This document shows, one piece after another, positions 26,156 through 35,416 of a stretch of DNA of 64,000 nt. Under the pieces are notes generated by a model that worked only from the letters and a program-made list of their open reading frames with translations, made no database searches and was not told the DNA's origin. The position numbers and the translations under genes were made by a program. How positions within the stretch are numbered: position 1 is the first letter of the stretch; each line of letters opens with the position of its first letter. Source of the DNA: Brevibacterium aurantiacum (lineage in GTDB: Bacteria > Actinomycetota > Actinomycetes > Actinomycetales > Brevibacteriaceae); assembly GCF_007558825.1 (NCBI RefSeq), contig NZ_VLTK01000009.1, positions 95,586-159,585 on the forward strand, in the 5' to 3' direction.

Positions 26156-27655
26156 TCAGCACTCTCGTTGTGCGTGCCTGCGGGCAGCACTCTCGTTGTG
26201 CCTGCCTGCGGGCAGCGGCTCGGTGTGGTCGATGAGCTGGTAGGGCCGACGACCCCCACCCCGGACGAAGGCGGAGTAACACAGCCACAGTGCCCCGACC
26301 CAGAGAAGACCTACCCACAGTGCCGGACGGGAATCGGGCACGATTCCGACCATGACGATGACGAAGAGGATGAATGCCACCGTGGCCCACGACCCCACGG
26401 GCCACAGCGGCATCGGGAACTCACTGCGCAGTCGGTTCTCCTGCGCCAGCACCTGTTTCATCCGAAGATGAGCCGCGAGGATGATCAGCCACACCAATAC
26501 TGTCGCAAACGTCGCCAATGCGCCGAGCAGGAACAGGGCCTGGTCGGGGTAGAGGTAATTGAGGAGCACGCCGACCAGCAGGGCCACGATCATCGTGAAC
26601 ACTGTCATCACCGGCACTCCGTTGCGAGTGGTGTGGGCGAAGGATCGTAGTGCCTGCCCCTGTTGTGCCAGACCGTGGAGCATCCGACCGGCACCGAAGA
26701 TATCGGCATTGATAGCCGAGAGAGCCGCTGTGATGAGCACAACCTGGAGGATGGCGGCTGCCGCGTTGAAGCCGACGGAGTCGAAGATCGCGACGAAGGG
26801 GCTGATCTCCGAGGTGATCTGGTTCCAGGGCAGGATGCACATGATCACACCGAGGGTGAGCACGTAGAAGAGCAGGATGCGCACCGGCACCGAGTTGATG
26901 GCGGCCGGCAGCACCTTCTTCGGGTTCTGCGCCTCGCCGGCGGTGACTCCGATGATCTCGATGCCGCCGAAGGCGAACATCACGATCGTGAATGATGAGA
27001 GGAGACCCCAGAGTCCGTGCGGGAACACACCCCCGTTGTCGAACAGTGCACGCGGACCCATCTGATTGTGGTCGGCGATGCCGAAGCCGAAGATGATGAT
27101 GGCCACGCCGGCCGCGATGAGGGCGATGATCGCGACGATTTTGATGAGCGCAAACCAGAACTCCAGCTCACCGAAGACCTTGACGCCGATCATGTTGATG
27201 GCGGCGATGAAGGCCACGACGGCCAGCACCCAGGTCCAGCGCGGAACTCCAGGGAACCAGAAGCCCATGTACACGCCGATGGCGGTAGCGTCGAAGACGG
27301 CGACAAGGATCATCTCGAAGACGAAGGTCCAGCCCACGAGAAAACCGGCGAATGGGTGGAGATAGTGCGACGCGAACTGGCCGAAGGATCCCGAGACGGG
27401 GTGGCGGACCAGCATTTCGCCCAGCGCACGCATCACCATGAAGACGGCGGCACCGCCGATGATGTAGGCCACCAGCACGGACGGACCTGCAGCCTGGATC
27501 GACTCCGAGGACCCCATGAACAGCCCCGTGCCGATGGCCGAACCCAAAGCCATGAAGCGGATGTGCCGAGCGGTCAGTCCCCTGCGCAGGCCCGCGTTCT
27601 CTGTGTGATCGTCATGGGTGGTCGACTCTCTGCTCCCACTGTCAGCAGAAGACAC
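26156..27655 (-). CDS. APC-family amino acid permease
   Basis: A 499-aa membrane protein with 12 predicted helices. The start of helix 1 (FMALGSAIGTGLFMGSSESI) and the GEMLVRHPVSGSFGQFASHY loop are those of the amino acid transporter (AAT) branch of APC permeases, which includes proline, GABA, aromatic and Asn permeases. It should import an amino acid with H+. The last 17 residues come from the 28-bp tandem duplication and are strain-specific in look. It is convergent with the upstream EccC-like gene, 86 bp away; GNAT lies behind it on the same strand. Confidence 0.92.
   Translation of the reverse strand: MSSADSGSRESTTHDDHTENAGLRRGLTARHIRFMALGSAIGTGLFMGSSESIQAAGPSVLVAYIIGGAAVFMVMRALGEMLVRHPVSGSFGQFASHYLHPFAGFLVGWTFVFEMILVAVFDATAIGVYMGFWFPGVPRWTWVLAVVAFIAAINMIGVKVFGELEFWFALIKIVAIIALIAAGVAIIIFGFGIADHNQMGPRALFDNGGVFPHGLWGLLSSFTIVMFAFGGIEIIGVTAGEAQNPKKVLPAAINSVPVRILLFYVLTLGVIMCILPWNQITSEISPFVAIFDSVGFNAAAAILQVVLITAALSAINADIFGAGRMLHGLAQQGQALRSFAHTTRNGVPVMTVFTMIVALLVGVLLNYLYPDQALFLLGALATFATVLVWLIILAAHLRMKQVLAQENRLRSEFPMPLWPVGSWATVAFILFVIVMVGIVPDSRPALWVGLLWVGALWLCYSAFVRGGGRRPYQLIDHTEPLPAGRHNESAARRHAQREC
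26157..26212. repeat. 28-bp tandem duplication covering the end of the amino-acid permease gene
   Basis: Copies at 26157-26184 and 26185-26212 differ at one position. They encode the permease C-terminus on the minus strand. Because 28 is not a multiple of three, the second copy is read in another frame (GRHNESA, then RRHAQREC). Confidence 0.85.
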
Positions 27656-27739
27656 AGGTGTCCTACTTTCTCTCAGATTCTCCCGTCAGGCACCCCGAAT
27701 TCCCCCTAAGGATGGGTGTGCCCCGCCTGCAACGTCGGC

Positions 27740-28741
27740 TCAGCGAGCGTCGGCGGGCGGTCCCGAGAGAGTTTCGTAGCGGTAAAGTTCCGTGGCCTGT
27801 CCCGCTTCGACGAGTCGGTCGGCCAATGCGGAGACCACCGGCATACCGCTCGTGACTTCGAGGACGACGTCGGCATCGACGGAGAGCCGGGCAAGGAGAA
27901 GTTCGGCGTCGGCGACCGCTGCTGTGAACAGGTCGCTCGTGGTGTCGGCGGCGTTTTCGCGGGCTTCGAACATCGACCCGATGATGAGTTCGGTGGGAGG
28001 CTCCTCGTCATCGTCTGGTGCTGGCAAAGCGTCCGTGATCTCGACACCAGTCTGGTCGGCTTCGCGAGCGTAGGAGACGGCGAAGGCGCTGAGTCCAGAG
28101 TCTTCGGACGAGCCGGCTTCACCGCCCAGCAGAGCGGCACCATGGGCACCAGCGGCTTCGGAGAGGAACGCGTTGTTGACCTGACCGATCGTCAGCGGAC
28201 CGACAGCGTCGTCCTTATTCACGGCGGTGTACCAAGCGAGGAAGGCCTTCGTGAGCTTGACTGATCCGGTGGCCACGATCTCGAGGTCTTCGGCACGTCC
28301 ACCACCGCTGGGCGGCAGTGCACCGGCGGCGACCTTGATCACCCGTGTCGTCGTCAGCGGTGCGAAGCCGAGGGCCTGCGCGAAGCCGGCGCCCGGGCTG
28401 CCCGCCTGTACACGCGTGCGCAGATCAAGTGCCTCCAGGGCAGTCCCGGCGGTCTCAGCACACACTGCTTCGAAGAGTTCTCGTCCCTGACCGTGGCCTT
28501 GTTCCTCGCTCGCGACCTCGACGTGGACCCACGCCCGGTAGGGGTGGAGTGGCGACTGCGCGATCGCGGCAGCACCGACGGGCACCTCGGGCACCACCTC
28601 GGCGATGACAGATCGCAGCAGGGGTGAATCCGAGGAGGGACGGAACAGGGACCTGGCCATATGAGCGGCCGGCGTATCGGCGTCGGCGAACACCTCGTTC
28701 AACCGCAGGTCGTCACCATCGGTCAGGTCTCTGATCGGCAT
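27740..28741 (-). CDS. GNAT-family N-acetyltransferase
   Basis: A 333-aa protein. The start is ATG 28741 behind AAGGAG. The acetyl-CoA loop appears as ASEEQGHGQGRELFEAVC (about residues 72-89), a version of the GNAT Q/RxxGxG/A motif. The second half (about 160-333) is less conserved and could be a degenerate second GNAT domain, which is common for actinobacterial proteins of this length. The substrate is unknown. Divergent from the PNP gene, whose start is 46 bp away, so the two promoters overlap. Confidence 0.75.
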   Translation of the reverse strand: MPIRDLTDGDDLRLNEVFADADTPAAHMARSLFRPSSDSPLLRSVIAEVVPEVPVGAAAIAQSPLHPYRAWVHVEVASEEQGHGQGRELFEAVCAETAGTALEALDLRTRVQAGSPGAGFAQALGFAPLTTTRVIKVAAGALPPSGGGRAEDLEIVATGSVKLTKAFLAWYTAVNKDDAVGPLTIGQVNNAFLSEAAGAHGAALLGGEAGSSEDSGLSAFAVSYAREADQTGVEITDALPAPDDDEEPPTELIIGSMFEARENAADTTSDLFTAAVADAELLLARLSVDADVVLEVTSGMPVVSALADRLVEAGQATELYRYETLSGPPADAR

Positions 28742-28787
28742 TGTGTGCGCTCCTTGAACGGGTCGAGAACTTGATAATCTTGGCGTC

Positions 28788-29597
28788 ATGACTGACTTAA
28801 GCGATCCTACCGCCGCCGCCCGCGCCGCGGCCACGACCATCAACGCCGAAGCCGGCATCGAGGCCCATGACATTGCTCTCGTTCTCGGTTCGGGATGGGG
28901 CGGCGCAGCGGAGCTCCTCGGCGAGACGATCAGCGAGATCTCGGCCGCGGACGTTCCCGGCTTCCACGCGCCCGCCGTTGAGGGCCACGGCGCCACCGTG
29001 CGCACAATCCGGATCGAAGCCAGCGGCAAGCACGCTCTCGTCCTCGGTTCCCGCACCCACTACTACGAAGGCAAGGGCGTGCGCGCCGTCGCCCACGGAG
29101 TCCGCACCGCCGCTGCCGCCGGCTGCGAGAACTTGGTGCTCACCAACGGCTGCGGAGGGCTCAACCGCAATTGGGCGCCCGGCACACCGGTCCTCATCTC
29201 CGACCACCTCAACCTCACCGGCACCTCCCCCATCGAAGGTGCGAACTTCGTCGACCTCACCGACCTGTACTCCCCACACATGCGTGCCATCGCCAAGGAG
29301 ATCGACCCCAGCCTCGACGAAGGCGTCTACGCACAGTTCCGCGGGCCCCACTACGAAACTCCCGCCGAGGTGCGCATGGCCGGAGTCCTCGGCGCGGACC
29401 TCGTTGGAATGTCCACCTCGTTGGAGGCCATCGCCGCACGTCAAGCCGGTCTTGAACTCATGGGCATCTCTCTGGTGACGAACCTGGCAGCCGGCATCCA
29501 GGAGACCCCGCTCTCCCATGCCGAGGTCATCGAGGCCGGCGTCGCCGCCGCCCCGCGGATCTCGCGGCTGCTCGCCGACATCGTCTCGAAGCTCTGA
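28788..29597 (+). CDS. Purine-nucleoside phosphorylase
   Basis: A 269-aa trimeric-type (class II) PNP that splits purine (deoxy)ribonucleosides with phosphate to base and (deoxy)ribose-1-phosphate. Motifs: LVLGSGWGG phosphate loop (about 31-39), RTHYYEG (about 88), NGCGGLN and the base-binding region with GMSTSLEAIAAR. In trimeric PNPs this last is usually GMSTVPE, so the site is slightly altered (SLE). It precedes a phosphohexo/pentomutase gene on the same strand, which could take the ribose-1-phosphate onward. The cdd/deoA/deoC genes nearby complete the pathway. Confidence 0.93.
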   Translation: MTDLSDPTAAARAAATTINAEAGIEAHDIALVLGSGWGGAAELLGETISEISAADVPGFHAPAVEGHGATVRTIRIEASGKHALVLGSRTHYYEGKGVRAVAHGVRTAAAAGCENLVLTNGCGGLNRNWAPGTPVLISDHLNLTGTSPIEGANFVDLTDLYSPHMRAIAKEIDPSLDEGVYAQFRGPHYETPAEVRMAGVLGADLVGMSTSLEAIAARQAGLELMGISLVTNLAAGIQETPLSHAEVIEAGVAAAPRISRLLADIVSKL

Positions 29598-29734
29598 GCG
29601 ACGTCTGCCGCGCTGAGCGAACCGACCAGGCCCTGTTCGGGGCCTACCAATAAATATAGGGGCACCCCCCGACCTGACAGCACACCTGTCTCCACCCGCA
29701 TTCCCCTCACCGACCGCACTGGACTAGGACAGAC

Positions 29735-31621
29735 ATGACTGAAGTAGCCGATCGCTTCACCAACGGCTTCGACGCCGACATCGTCGAGGCGTGGATCGCC
29801 GATGACCCCGATGAGAAGACAGCGAACACGTTGAAAAGCATCCTTGGTGCGGCGAAGGCCGGTGATGCGGCAGCGATAGCCGACCTCGAGGATCGCTTCG
29901 CAGGACCCCTGGCCTTCGGCACCGCAGGCCTGCGTGGAGAGATCGCGGCCGGACCCAACCGAATGAATCGTGCTGTCGTCATCCGAGCCGCAGCAGGTCT
30001 CTCCCGTTTCCTCCTGAATACGGTGGGCGAGGGTTTCACTGTCGTCATCGGCTGCGATGCCCGCTACAAGTCCTCAGACTTCGCGACCGACACAGCCGCC
30101 GTCGTCACGGCCGCCGGCGGTACCGCCATCCAGCTGCCCGATCAGCTGCCGACACCGCTGCTGGCATTCGCGCTGTCTCACCTGCAGGCCGACGCCGGAG
30201 TCATGGTCACTGCCAGTCACAACCCGCCCGCGGACAACGGCTACAAGGTCTACCTCGGTCAGCGTCCGCTGCAGGCCATCGAGTCCGACGCCGGTGCTGC
30301 CGAGGCAGGTGCCGGCGCGCAGATCGTCAGCCCCGCCGATGCTCTCATCGCCGAGCAGATCTCGGCGGTCGAATCTGTGGCCTCGGTGCCTCGTGCCGAA
30401 TCCGGGTGGGAACATCTCGATGAGACGATCGTCGAGACCTACCTGGCTCGCATCGGTTCCCTGGATGTGCGCTCGAGTGCTGATCTGACCATCGTGCACA
30501 CCTCACTGCACGGTGTCGGAGCAACAGTTGCCGAGGCGGCCCTGGCCTGCACTGGTTTCACGAACGTGCATCCGGTGCCCTCTCAACAGGCACCCGACCC
30601 AGACTTCCCGACGGTCACGTTCCCGAACCCCGAAGAGGCTGGAGCCCTCGATGAATCGTATGCCTTGGCCAGAGAGGTCGGCGCAGAGCTCATCATCGCC
30701 AACGACCCCGATGCCGACAGGTTCTCTGCGGCCATCCCGGATACCTCGTTGGCAACCGGTTTCCGGCAACTCTCCGGCGACGAGGTGGGCCTCCTCCTCG
30801 GCGAGGACATCGCGACCCGCCTGGCCCTGGGCACTCATCATTCGATGCAGGCGGCGTCCTTGCACTCTGTCACGACCGAGGACGAAGAGGTCGCTGCAGA
30901 CTCTGCCGGCACCGCGTCACCGGTGTTCGCCAACTCGATCGTCTCGTCTCGAGGACTCGCCGCAGCTGCCCGCAGCCACGGTTTCACCGCAACGAACACC
31001 CTCACGGGATTCAAGTGGATCTCTCGTGTCCCCGGCCTGGTCTTCGGCTACGAGGAGGCCCTGGGCTACTGCGTCGACCCAACCGCAGTCAGGGATAAGG
31101 ATGGAATCTCTGCTGCCGTGACCTTTGCGGCCCTGGTCTCACGCCTCAAAGAGGCGGGTTCGAGCATCGATGCCGAACTCGATCGGATCCGCAGCCGCGA
31201 CGGATACTTCGCAACGGCTCCGCTGAGCTTCCGCCTCGACGACGTCACCCTCATCGCAGCAGCCATGTCGAAGCTGCGGGAGAACCCGCCGGCGACGTTG
31301 GCCGGCTCCCCAGTCACCGAGGTTCATGATCTGTCGCAGGGTTATGACGGTCTGCCTCCCACCGATGGCATTCTGCTGCTCTCCGCGGCGAACTCACGCG
31401 TGATCGTCCGTCCTTCGGGTACCGAACCGAAGCTCAAATGCTATCTCGAGGTCGTCGCGGATCCTGAAGGACTTGCAGCCGCTGCCGCCGCCGATCAGCG
31501 CGCGGTCGCTGCTGCAGGGCTGAGGGTCACGACCGCGTCGGCGAGTGCGGCACTCCAGCCTGCGCTCAAGGAGCGGCTGACAAGCATCAGCACCGAACTC
31601 AAGACCTTCTTCGGGCTCTGA
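29735..31621 (+). CDS. Phosphohexomutase family enzyme (phosphoglucomutase/phosphopentomutase-like)
   Basis: A 628-aa alpha-D-phosphohexomutase. The phosphoserine loop is TASHNPPADNGYK (Ser161), the metal loop is NDPDADRFSAA, the sugar loop GYEEALGYCVDP and the C-terminal phosphate-binding loop RPSGTEPKLKCYLEV. The early FGTAGLRGEI segment and total length fit the group of actinobacterial phosphomannomutase/PgcA-like enzymes that may also act as phosphopentomutase. Following PNP and lying in a nucleoside cluster without deoB, it probably interconverts pentose-1- and 5-phosphates, which is inference. The last 15 codons are duplicated 503 bp downstream. Confidence 0.88.
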   Translation: MTEVADRFTNGFDADIVEAWIADDPDEKTANTLKSILGAAKAGDAAAIADLEDRFAGPLAFGTAGLRGEIAAGPNRMNRAVVIRAAAGLSRFLLNTVGEGFTVVIGCDARYKSSDFATDTAAVVTAAGGTAIQLPDQLPTPLLAFALSHLQADAGVMVTASHNPPADNGYKVYLGQRPLQAIESDAGAAEAGAGAQIVSPADALIAEQISAVESVASVPRAESGWEHLDETIVETYLARIGSLDVRSSADLTIVHTSLHGVGATVAEAALACTGFTNVHPVPSQQAPDPDFPTVTFPNPEEAGALDESYALAREVGAELIIANDPDADRFSAAIPDTSLATGFRQLSGDEVGLLLGEDIATRLALGTHHSMQAASLHSVTTEDEEVAADSAGTASPVFANSIVSSRGLAAAARSHGFTATNTLTGFKWISRVPGLVFGYEEALGYCVDPTAVRDKDGISAAVTFAALVSRLKEAGSSIDAELDRIRSRDGYFATAPLSFRLDDVTLIAAAMSKLRENPPATLAGSPVTEVHDLSQGYDGLPPTDGILLLSAANSRVIVRPSGTEPKLKCYLEVVADPEGLAAAAAADQRAVAAAGLRVTTASASAALQPALKERLTSISTELKTFFGL

Positions 31622-32124
31622 TCGATGACTGGCCACGATATTCCGGCCGATCCGGAGATCGACAGTATCCTGGCAGAGCGCCTCGGCGGCCTGGGTGCAA
31701 AGTCAACGGTCTTCGGTGCGGGAGGCTACGGTGCCAAGTGGTCCGCCAAGCGGCTGAAGACGGAGACTGCCCAGGAGGTGATCGAGGTTGCGCCGGCTGA
31801 ACAGCGTCGTATTCTCGCTGAATTGGCAGCCGGCACCTCCAGCGCAGCGTGGTCCTTCGACCGACTCGATTCGCGCGACGATGCGGTGGTGACGCTTCGC
31901 GGCGTCGTCGGCTCAGGAGTCGGATCATTGAACCCGGCCTATGTGATCATCATCGTCGACGTCCTGACTTCGACGATCGGCATCGCCGCTCACGCCAAAG
32001 AAGGTCTGATCAAACAGCGAACAGCGCAGAAGGCCGTGGCCAAGGTACGCTCGTCGCTCGGGTTGCAACGAGATCAGCGCTGACGTCGATCAGCACCGAA
32101 CTCAAAACCTTCTTTGAGCTCTGA
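31577..32124. repeat. Direct repeat of the pgm 3' end (45 bp) flanking the 152-aa gene
   Basis: The last 45 bp of the mutase gene (31577-31621, encoding LTSISTELKTFFGL and stop) recur at 32080-32124 with 38 of 45 bases identical, encoding LTSISTELKTFFEL and stop. The Ser codon differs (AGC versus TCG), so the copies have diverged as coding sequence. The second copy overlaps the 3' end of the convergent hydrolase gene. The 152-aa gene exactly fills the space between them. Confidence 0.85.
31625..32083 (+). CDS. Hypothetical protein, 152 aa, between the two pgm-end copies
   Basis: I do not recognise this protein. It begins at ATG 31625, 3 bp after the mutase stop, and its stop codon lies inside the second copy of the mutase end. 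It has a polar N-terminal half (with TVFGAGGYGAKWSAKRLKTE) and a hydrophobic stretch PAYVIIIVDVLTSTIGIAAH (about residues 107-126) that may be a buried strand-helix or a single membrane segment. No signal peptide. Codon composition resembles its neighbours. No strong ribosome binding site is seen, so it may be translated by coupling to the mutase gene. Confidence 0.6.
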   Translation: MTGHDIPADPEIDSILAERLGGLGAKSTVFGAGGYGAKWSAKRLKTETAQEVIEVAPAEQRRILAELAAGTSSAAWSFDRLDSRDDAVVTLRGVVGSGVGSLNPAYVIIIVDVLTSTIGIAAHAKEGLIKQRTAQKAVAKVRSSLGLQRDQR

Positions 32125-33175
32125 GGATCTCGATGAACCGATCGGGTATCTCACCGTGCACATTGTGGCCCGACTCGACCCGGATCAGTTCGATGTTCTC
32201 ATTCAGTGAGGTGATCTGCTGAGCGTCGACATCGTCGATGGCACCCTGCAGAATCCCGTCCGAACCGTACTCCCAGTCCGCATGGATCAGAGTGGTTGGT
32301 GCCGTGATACTGCGCAGCGTGTCCTCATGATCAAAGCCTTCATCCCAACTTCCGGTGAAGAAGGCGTCACCGAAACGCGGGTCGTATGTCAGCAATGATC
32401 GCTGCATGTCGTTCCAGCCGGAGGGCATGAAGAACATGGTGATCGGACGGTTCGGATGCTTCGCGTGCTGCCTCAGTCCCGAGCGGATGATTCGCTTTCT
32501 GCCCTCGCCGAAGAAGGTCCAGAGCCGTTGGTGGGCAAAACTGTAGGCAGCCCAGTCTGTCTCTTCGGACTCAAGGAAGTCATGGCAGGTCATCGCCAGG
32601 TCGACCCAGTTCCACGTCTGCTTCGCTCGTGGCAGCAGAGTGGTGAAGAGAGGCGGATCCTCCAACACCACGGCGCTGATGAGGTCGGGGCGATGACCCG
32701 CCAGCCACGCCGCAAGCTGGCCTCCCGAGGAATGTCCAGAGACCACGACGGGTTGGCCGATCACCGACTCAATGAAGGTGGCGAGGTCATGTCCGATGGC
32801 CGCTGCAGAATACTTCTCCGGGGCTCGCGCGGAATCTCCATGCCCATGGACATCAACAGCGAAGACACTGAAATCGTGGACGAGAGCCGGCAGAACGGGG
32901 GCGTAGCTGCGCCAGTCGACTCCCTGACCGTGGATCAACAACAGCGGCGGCCCGGAACTCTTCGGCCCCGAGGCGTAGTTCAGTCGCGTCCCGTTGACCT
33001 CAACAGAGTACTCGCGGAATCCTGCCGCCCGAGTTCGCCGTTGAGCCAGGACATGGGCTTTCAGGTTTCTGATCGCCCACATGCCGACGGTGGCTCCGGC
33101 GACCGCGAACACCCCGGCGACAGCAGCCGCCCCATATCCAATTCTGCGTTTGACGACGCTGCTTGTCGGCATCAA
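32102..33175 (-). CDS. Membrane-anchored alpha/beta hydrolase
   Basis: A 357-aa protein with an N-terminal membrane anchor or signal (about 10-35) and an alpha/beta hydrolase domain. The nucleophile elbow is GHSSGG, the oxyanion-region LLLIHGQGVDWRSY, the acid is in HADWEYGSDG and the catalytic His is in SGHNVHGEIPDRF. Substrate unknown (esterase, lipase or epoxide-type). ATG 33175 or the next codon 33172 may be the start. Its 3' end overlaps the second pgm-end copy: the last residues RAQRRF are the antisense of that copy. Convergent with the 152-aa gene. Confidence 0.85.
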   Translation of the reverse strand: MMPTSSVVKRRIGYGAAAVAGVFAVAGATVGMWAIRNLKAHVLAQRRTRAAGFREYSVEVNGTRLNYASGPKSSGPPLLLIHGQGVDWRSYAPVLPALVHDFSVFAVDVHGHGDSARAPEKYSAAAIGHDLATFIESVIGQPVVVSGHSSGGQLAAWLAGHRPDLISAVVLEDPPLFTTLLPRAKQTWNWVDLAMTCHDFLESEETDWAAYSFAHQRLWTFFGEGRKRIIRSGLRQHAKHPNRPITMFFMPSGWNDMQRSLLTYDPRFGDAFFTGSWDEGFDHEDTLRSITAPTTLIHADWEYGSDGILQGAIDDVDAQQITSLNENIELIRVESGHNVHGEIPDRFIEILRAQRRF

Positions 33176-33245
33176 CTCACCACTTCGGTCTGATGTGCTG
33201 TTGGAATCGTGGAGCCAGTGCTGCTGGGGCGTTCCCCTGCAAGTC

Positions 33246-33899
33246 TCAGTCGGTGAGCCCGTCGAGAATGACCTTCGATCCCGACAGTCCGAGACGCGAG
33301 GCTCCTGCAGCGATCATCTCTTCTGCAGCGTCGACGGTGCGGATTCCGCCTGAGGCTTTGACGCCGAGGCGATCGCCCACGGTTTCGCGCATCAGTGAGA
33401 CCGCGTGCGCACTGGCTCCGCCTGCGGGATGGAAGCCTGTGGAGGTCTTGACGAAGCCTGCCCCTGCAGCCTCGGCGCGGCGACTGGCTTCGACGATCTG
33501 GTCGTCGCTGAGCGCTGCGGATTCGATGATGACCTTGACCAGGGCGCTGCCGCTGGCGTCGACGACTCCGCGGATATCGGCCTCCAGCGCGTCGAAGTCA
33601 CCAGCAATGGCCTGACCGATGTTGATGACCATATCGACTTCGTCGGCACCATCGGAGACGGCCTGGGCAGCCTCGGCGGCCTTGATCTCGGGCTTGACCT
33701 GACCGCTGGGGAAACCGACGACCGTGGCGACTACCAGCTCGCCGGGATCGGTGACGGGAAGCATCGACGGGGACACGCAGATCGCGAGCACACCCAGTTC
33801 CTTCGCCTCGGTTACGAGTGCCTCCACATCGGCAGGGGTGGCTTCGGGCTTGAGCAGTGTGTGGTCGATGATCGCTGCGACTTCGGCTCTGCTGGTCAT
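33246..33899 (-). CDS. deoC: Deoxyribose-phosphate aldolase
   Basis: A 217-aa class I aldolase cleaving 2-deoxyribose-5-phosphate to acetaldehyde and glyceraldehyde-3-phosphate. The Schiff-base Lys is in GFVKTSTGF (K151), with the neighbouring catalytic residues in EVDMVIN and [10 protein letters not shown]. Start at ATG 33899 behind GGAGG. Downstream of deoA on the same strand with an 84-bp gap, so it takes the deoxyribose-phosphate produced by the phosphorylases of this cluster. Confidence 0.97.
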   Translation of the reverse strand: MTSRAEVAAIIDHTLLKPEATPADVEALVTEAKELGVLAICVSPSMLPVTDPGELVVATVVGFPSGQVKPEIKAAEAAQAVSDGADEVDMVINIGQAIAGDFDALEADIRGVVDASGSALVKVIIESAALSDDQIVEASRRAEAAGAGFVKTSTGFHPAGGASAHAVSLMRETVGDRLGVKASGGIRTVDAAEEMIAAGASRLGLSGSKVILDGLTD

Positions 33900-33983
33900 G
33901 GTTGTCCTCCAAGGTCGATGGTGCTGTGTGAGTTTGGGCTGCGTGATTTGGTACTGCGGTGATGCAATGCGCGTGACGGCGAC

Positions 33984-35273
33984 TCAGGTGATCTTCTCGA
34001 GCACGATCGTCTCGGAGACCGCGCTGAGGTCGCCTCCGATCTCGACAGCGCCCTCGAGGGATTCGATCGCGCGGGCGAAGCGTTCGGGTGTGGCCGTGTG
34101 CAGGGTCATCAGCGGCTGGCCTTCGGCAACGGTATCGCCGGGTTTGGCATGGAGTTCGATGCCGGCCACGTCCTGGACCGGGTCCTCCTTACGCGCCCGC
34201 CCGGCACCGAGGCGCCAGGAGGCGACGCCCACGGACAGAGCATCGAGCCGACTGAGGACGCCGGAGGCGGGAGCAGTGATGACTTCGGTGTTCTCGGCGA
34301 CGGGCAGCGCGGCTTCGGGGTCACCGTTCTGGGCCCGGATCATCTTCTTCCACACATCCATGGCCCGACCGTCAGCCAAGGCCGAACGCACATCGATGTC
34401 GGTCTTGCCTGCCAGACGCAGCATCTCCTCGGCCAGCGCCACGGTCAGGTCAACGACGTCGGAGGGACCGCCGCCGGCGAGGACCTCGACGGACTCGCGG
34501 ACCTCGAGGGCATTGCCGACTGTGAGCCCCAGCGGGGTGGACATGTCGGTCAGCAGCGCCGAGGTCTTGACCCCGGCCGACTGGCCCAGGTCGACCATGG
34601 TCCGCGCCAGCTTCTGCGCCTTGGGCAGGTCCTTCATGAAGGCCCCGGATCCCACCTTGACGTCGAGGACGAGACCCTGGGTGCCCTCCGCGATCTTCTT
34701 CGACATGATCGATGAGGCGATGAGCGGAATGCAGTCGACAGTCGAGGTGGTGTCGCGCAGTGCGTAGAGCTTCTTGTCCGCAGGAGCTAAGCCGGAGCCT
34801 GCGGCGCAGATGACCGCACCGAGGTCCTCGAGCTGGTCGAGGATGGCCTCATTGCTCAGACCCGCCTGCCAGCCGGGAATGGACTCGAGCTTGTCCAGTG
34901 TTCCCCCGGTATGGCCGAGGCCGCGACCCGAGAGCTGTGGGACGGCGACGTCGAAGACGGCGACGAGTGGGGCCAGAGGCAGGGTGATCTTGTCCCCGAC
35001 TCCGCCTGTCGAATGCTTGTCCGAGGTCGGTCGCGACAGGGCTGAGAAGTCCATCCGCTCGCCCGAGGCGATCATCGCCTGCGTCCAGTCCGCGATCTCG
35101 CGAGGTTCCATGTCGTTGATGAAGATCGCCATGGCCAGTGCGGCCATCTGCTCATCGGCGACGACACCGCGAGTGTAGGCATCGATCACCCATTCGATCT
35201 GTTCTCTGCTCAGGGTGCGGCCATCGCGTTTGGCGGCGATGACGTCGACGGCATCGAATGCCTCTACGCTCAC
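33984..35273 (-). CDS. deoA: Thymidine/pyrimidine-nucleoside phosphorylase
   Basis: A 429-aa phosphorylase splitting thymidine or other pyrimidine nucleosides with phosphate. The family signature KHSTGGVGDKITLPLAPLVA and the later DVKVGSGAFMKDL are intact, and the all-alpha domain plus the alpha/beta and C-terminal domains are full length. It lies between cdd and deoC on the minus strand. The choice between thymidine phosphorylase (DeoA) and broad pyrimidine phosphorylase (Pdp) is not settled by sequence reading. Confidence 0.93.
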   Translation of the reverse strand: MSVEAFDAVDVIAAKRDGRTLSREQIEWVIDAYTRGVVADEQMAALAMAIFINDMEPREIADWTQAMIASGERMDFSALSRPTSDKHSTGGVGDKITLPLAPLVAVFDVAVPQLSGRGLGHTGGTLDKLESIPGWQAGLSNEAILDQLEDLGAVICAAGSGLAPADKKLYALRDTTSTVDCIPLIASSIMSKKIAEGTQGLVLDVKVGSGAFMKDLPKAQKLARTMVDLGQSAGVKTSALLTDMSTPLGLTVGNALEVRESVEVLAGGGPSDVVDLTVALAEEMLRLAGKTDIDVRSALADGRAMDVWKKMIRAQNGDPEAALPVAENTEVITAPASGVLSRLDALSVGVASWRLGAGRARKEDPVQDVAGIELHAKPGDTVAEGQPLMTLHTATPERFARAIESLEGAVEIGGDLSAVSETIVLEKIT

Positions 35274-35367
35274 AGTGTCAGTCCTTCACTCTCGGGGTGG
35301 TCCGGTTCGCAGCATGCAGTCGTGCTCGGGAAGTGACCGCTGTGGCGGTCACCGGTGGTCACCATTG

Positions 35368-35409
35368 ATCGCCGAGGTGGCGCTGGGATCGCGGGGCCAC
35401 CTCGGCGAT
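35368..35409. repeat. Hairpin between cdd and deoA made from two inverted GCCGAGGTGG motifs
   Basis: ATCGCCGAGGTGGC (35368-35381) and its exact complement (35396-35409) form a perfect 14-bp stem with a 14-nt loop. It could attenuate transcription from cdd into deoA. There is no T tract, so full termination is unlikely. Confidence 0.7.
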
Positions 35410-35416
35410 ATCGGGG

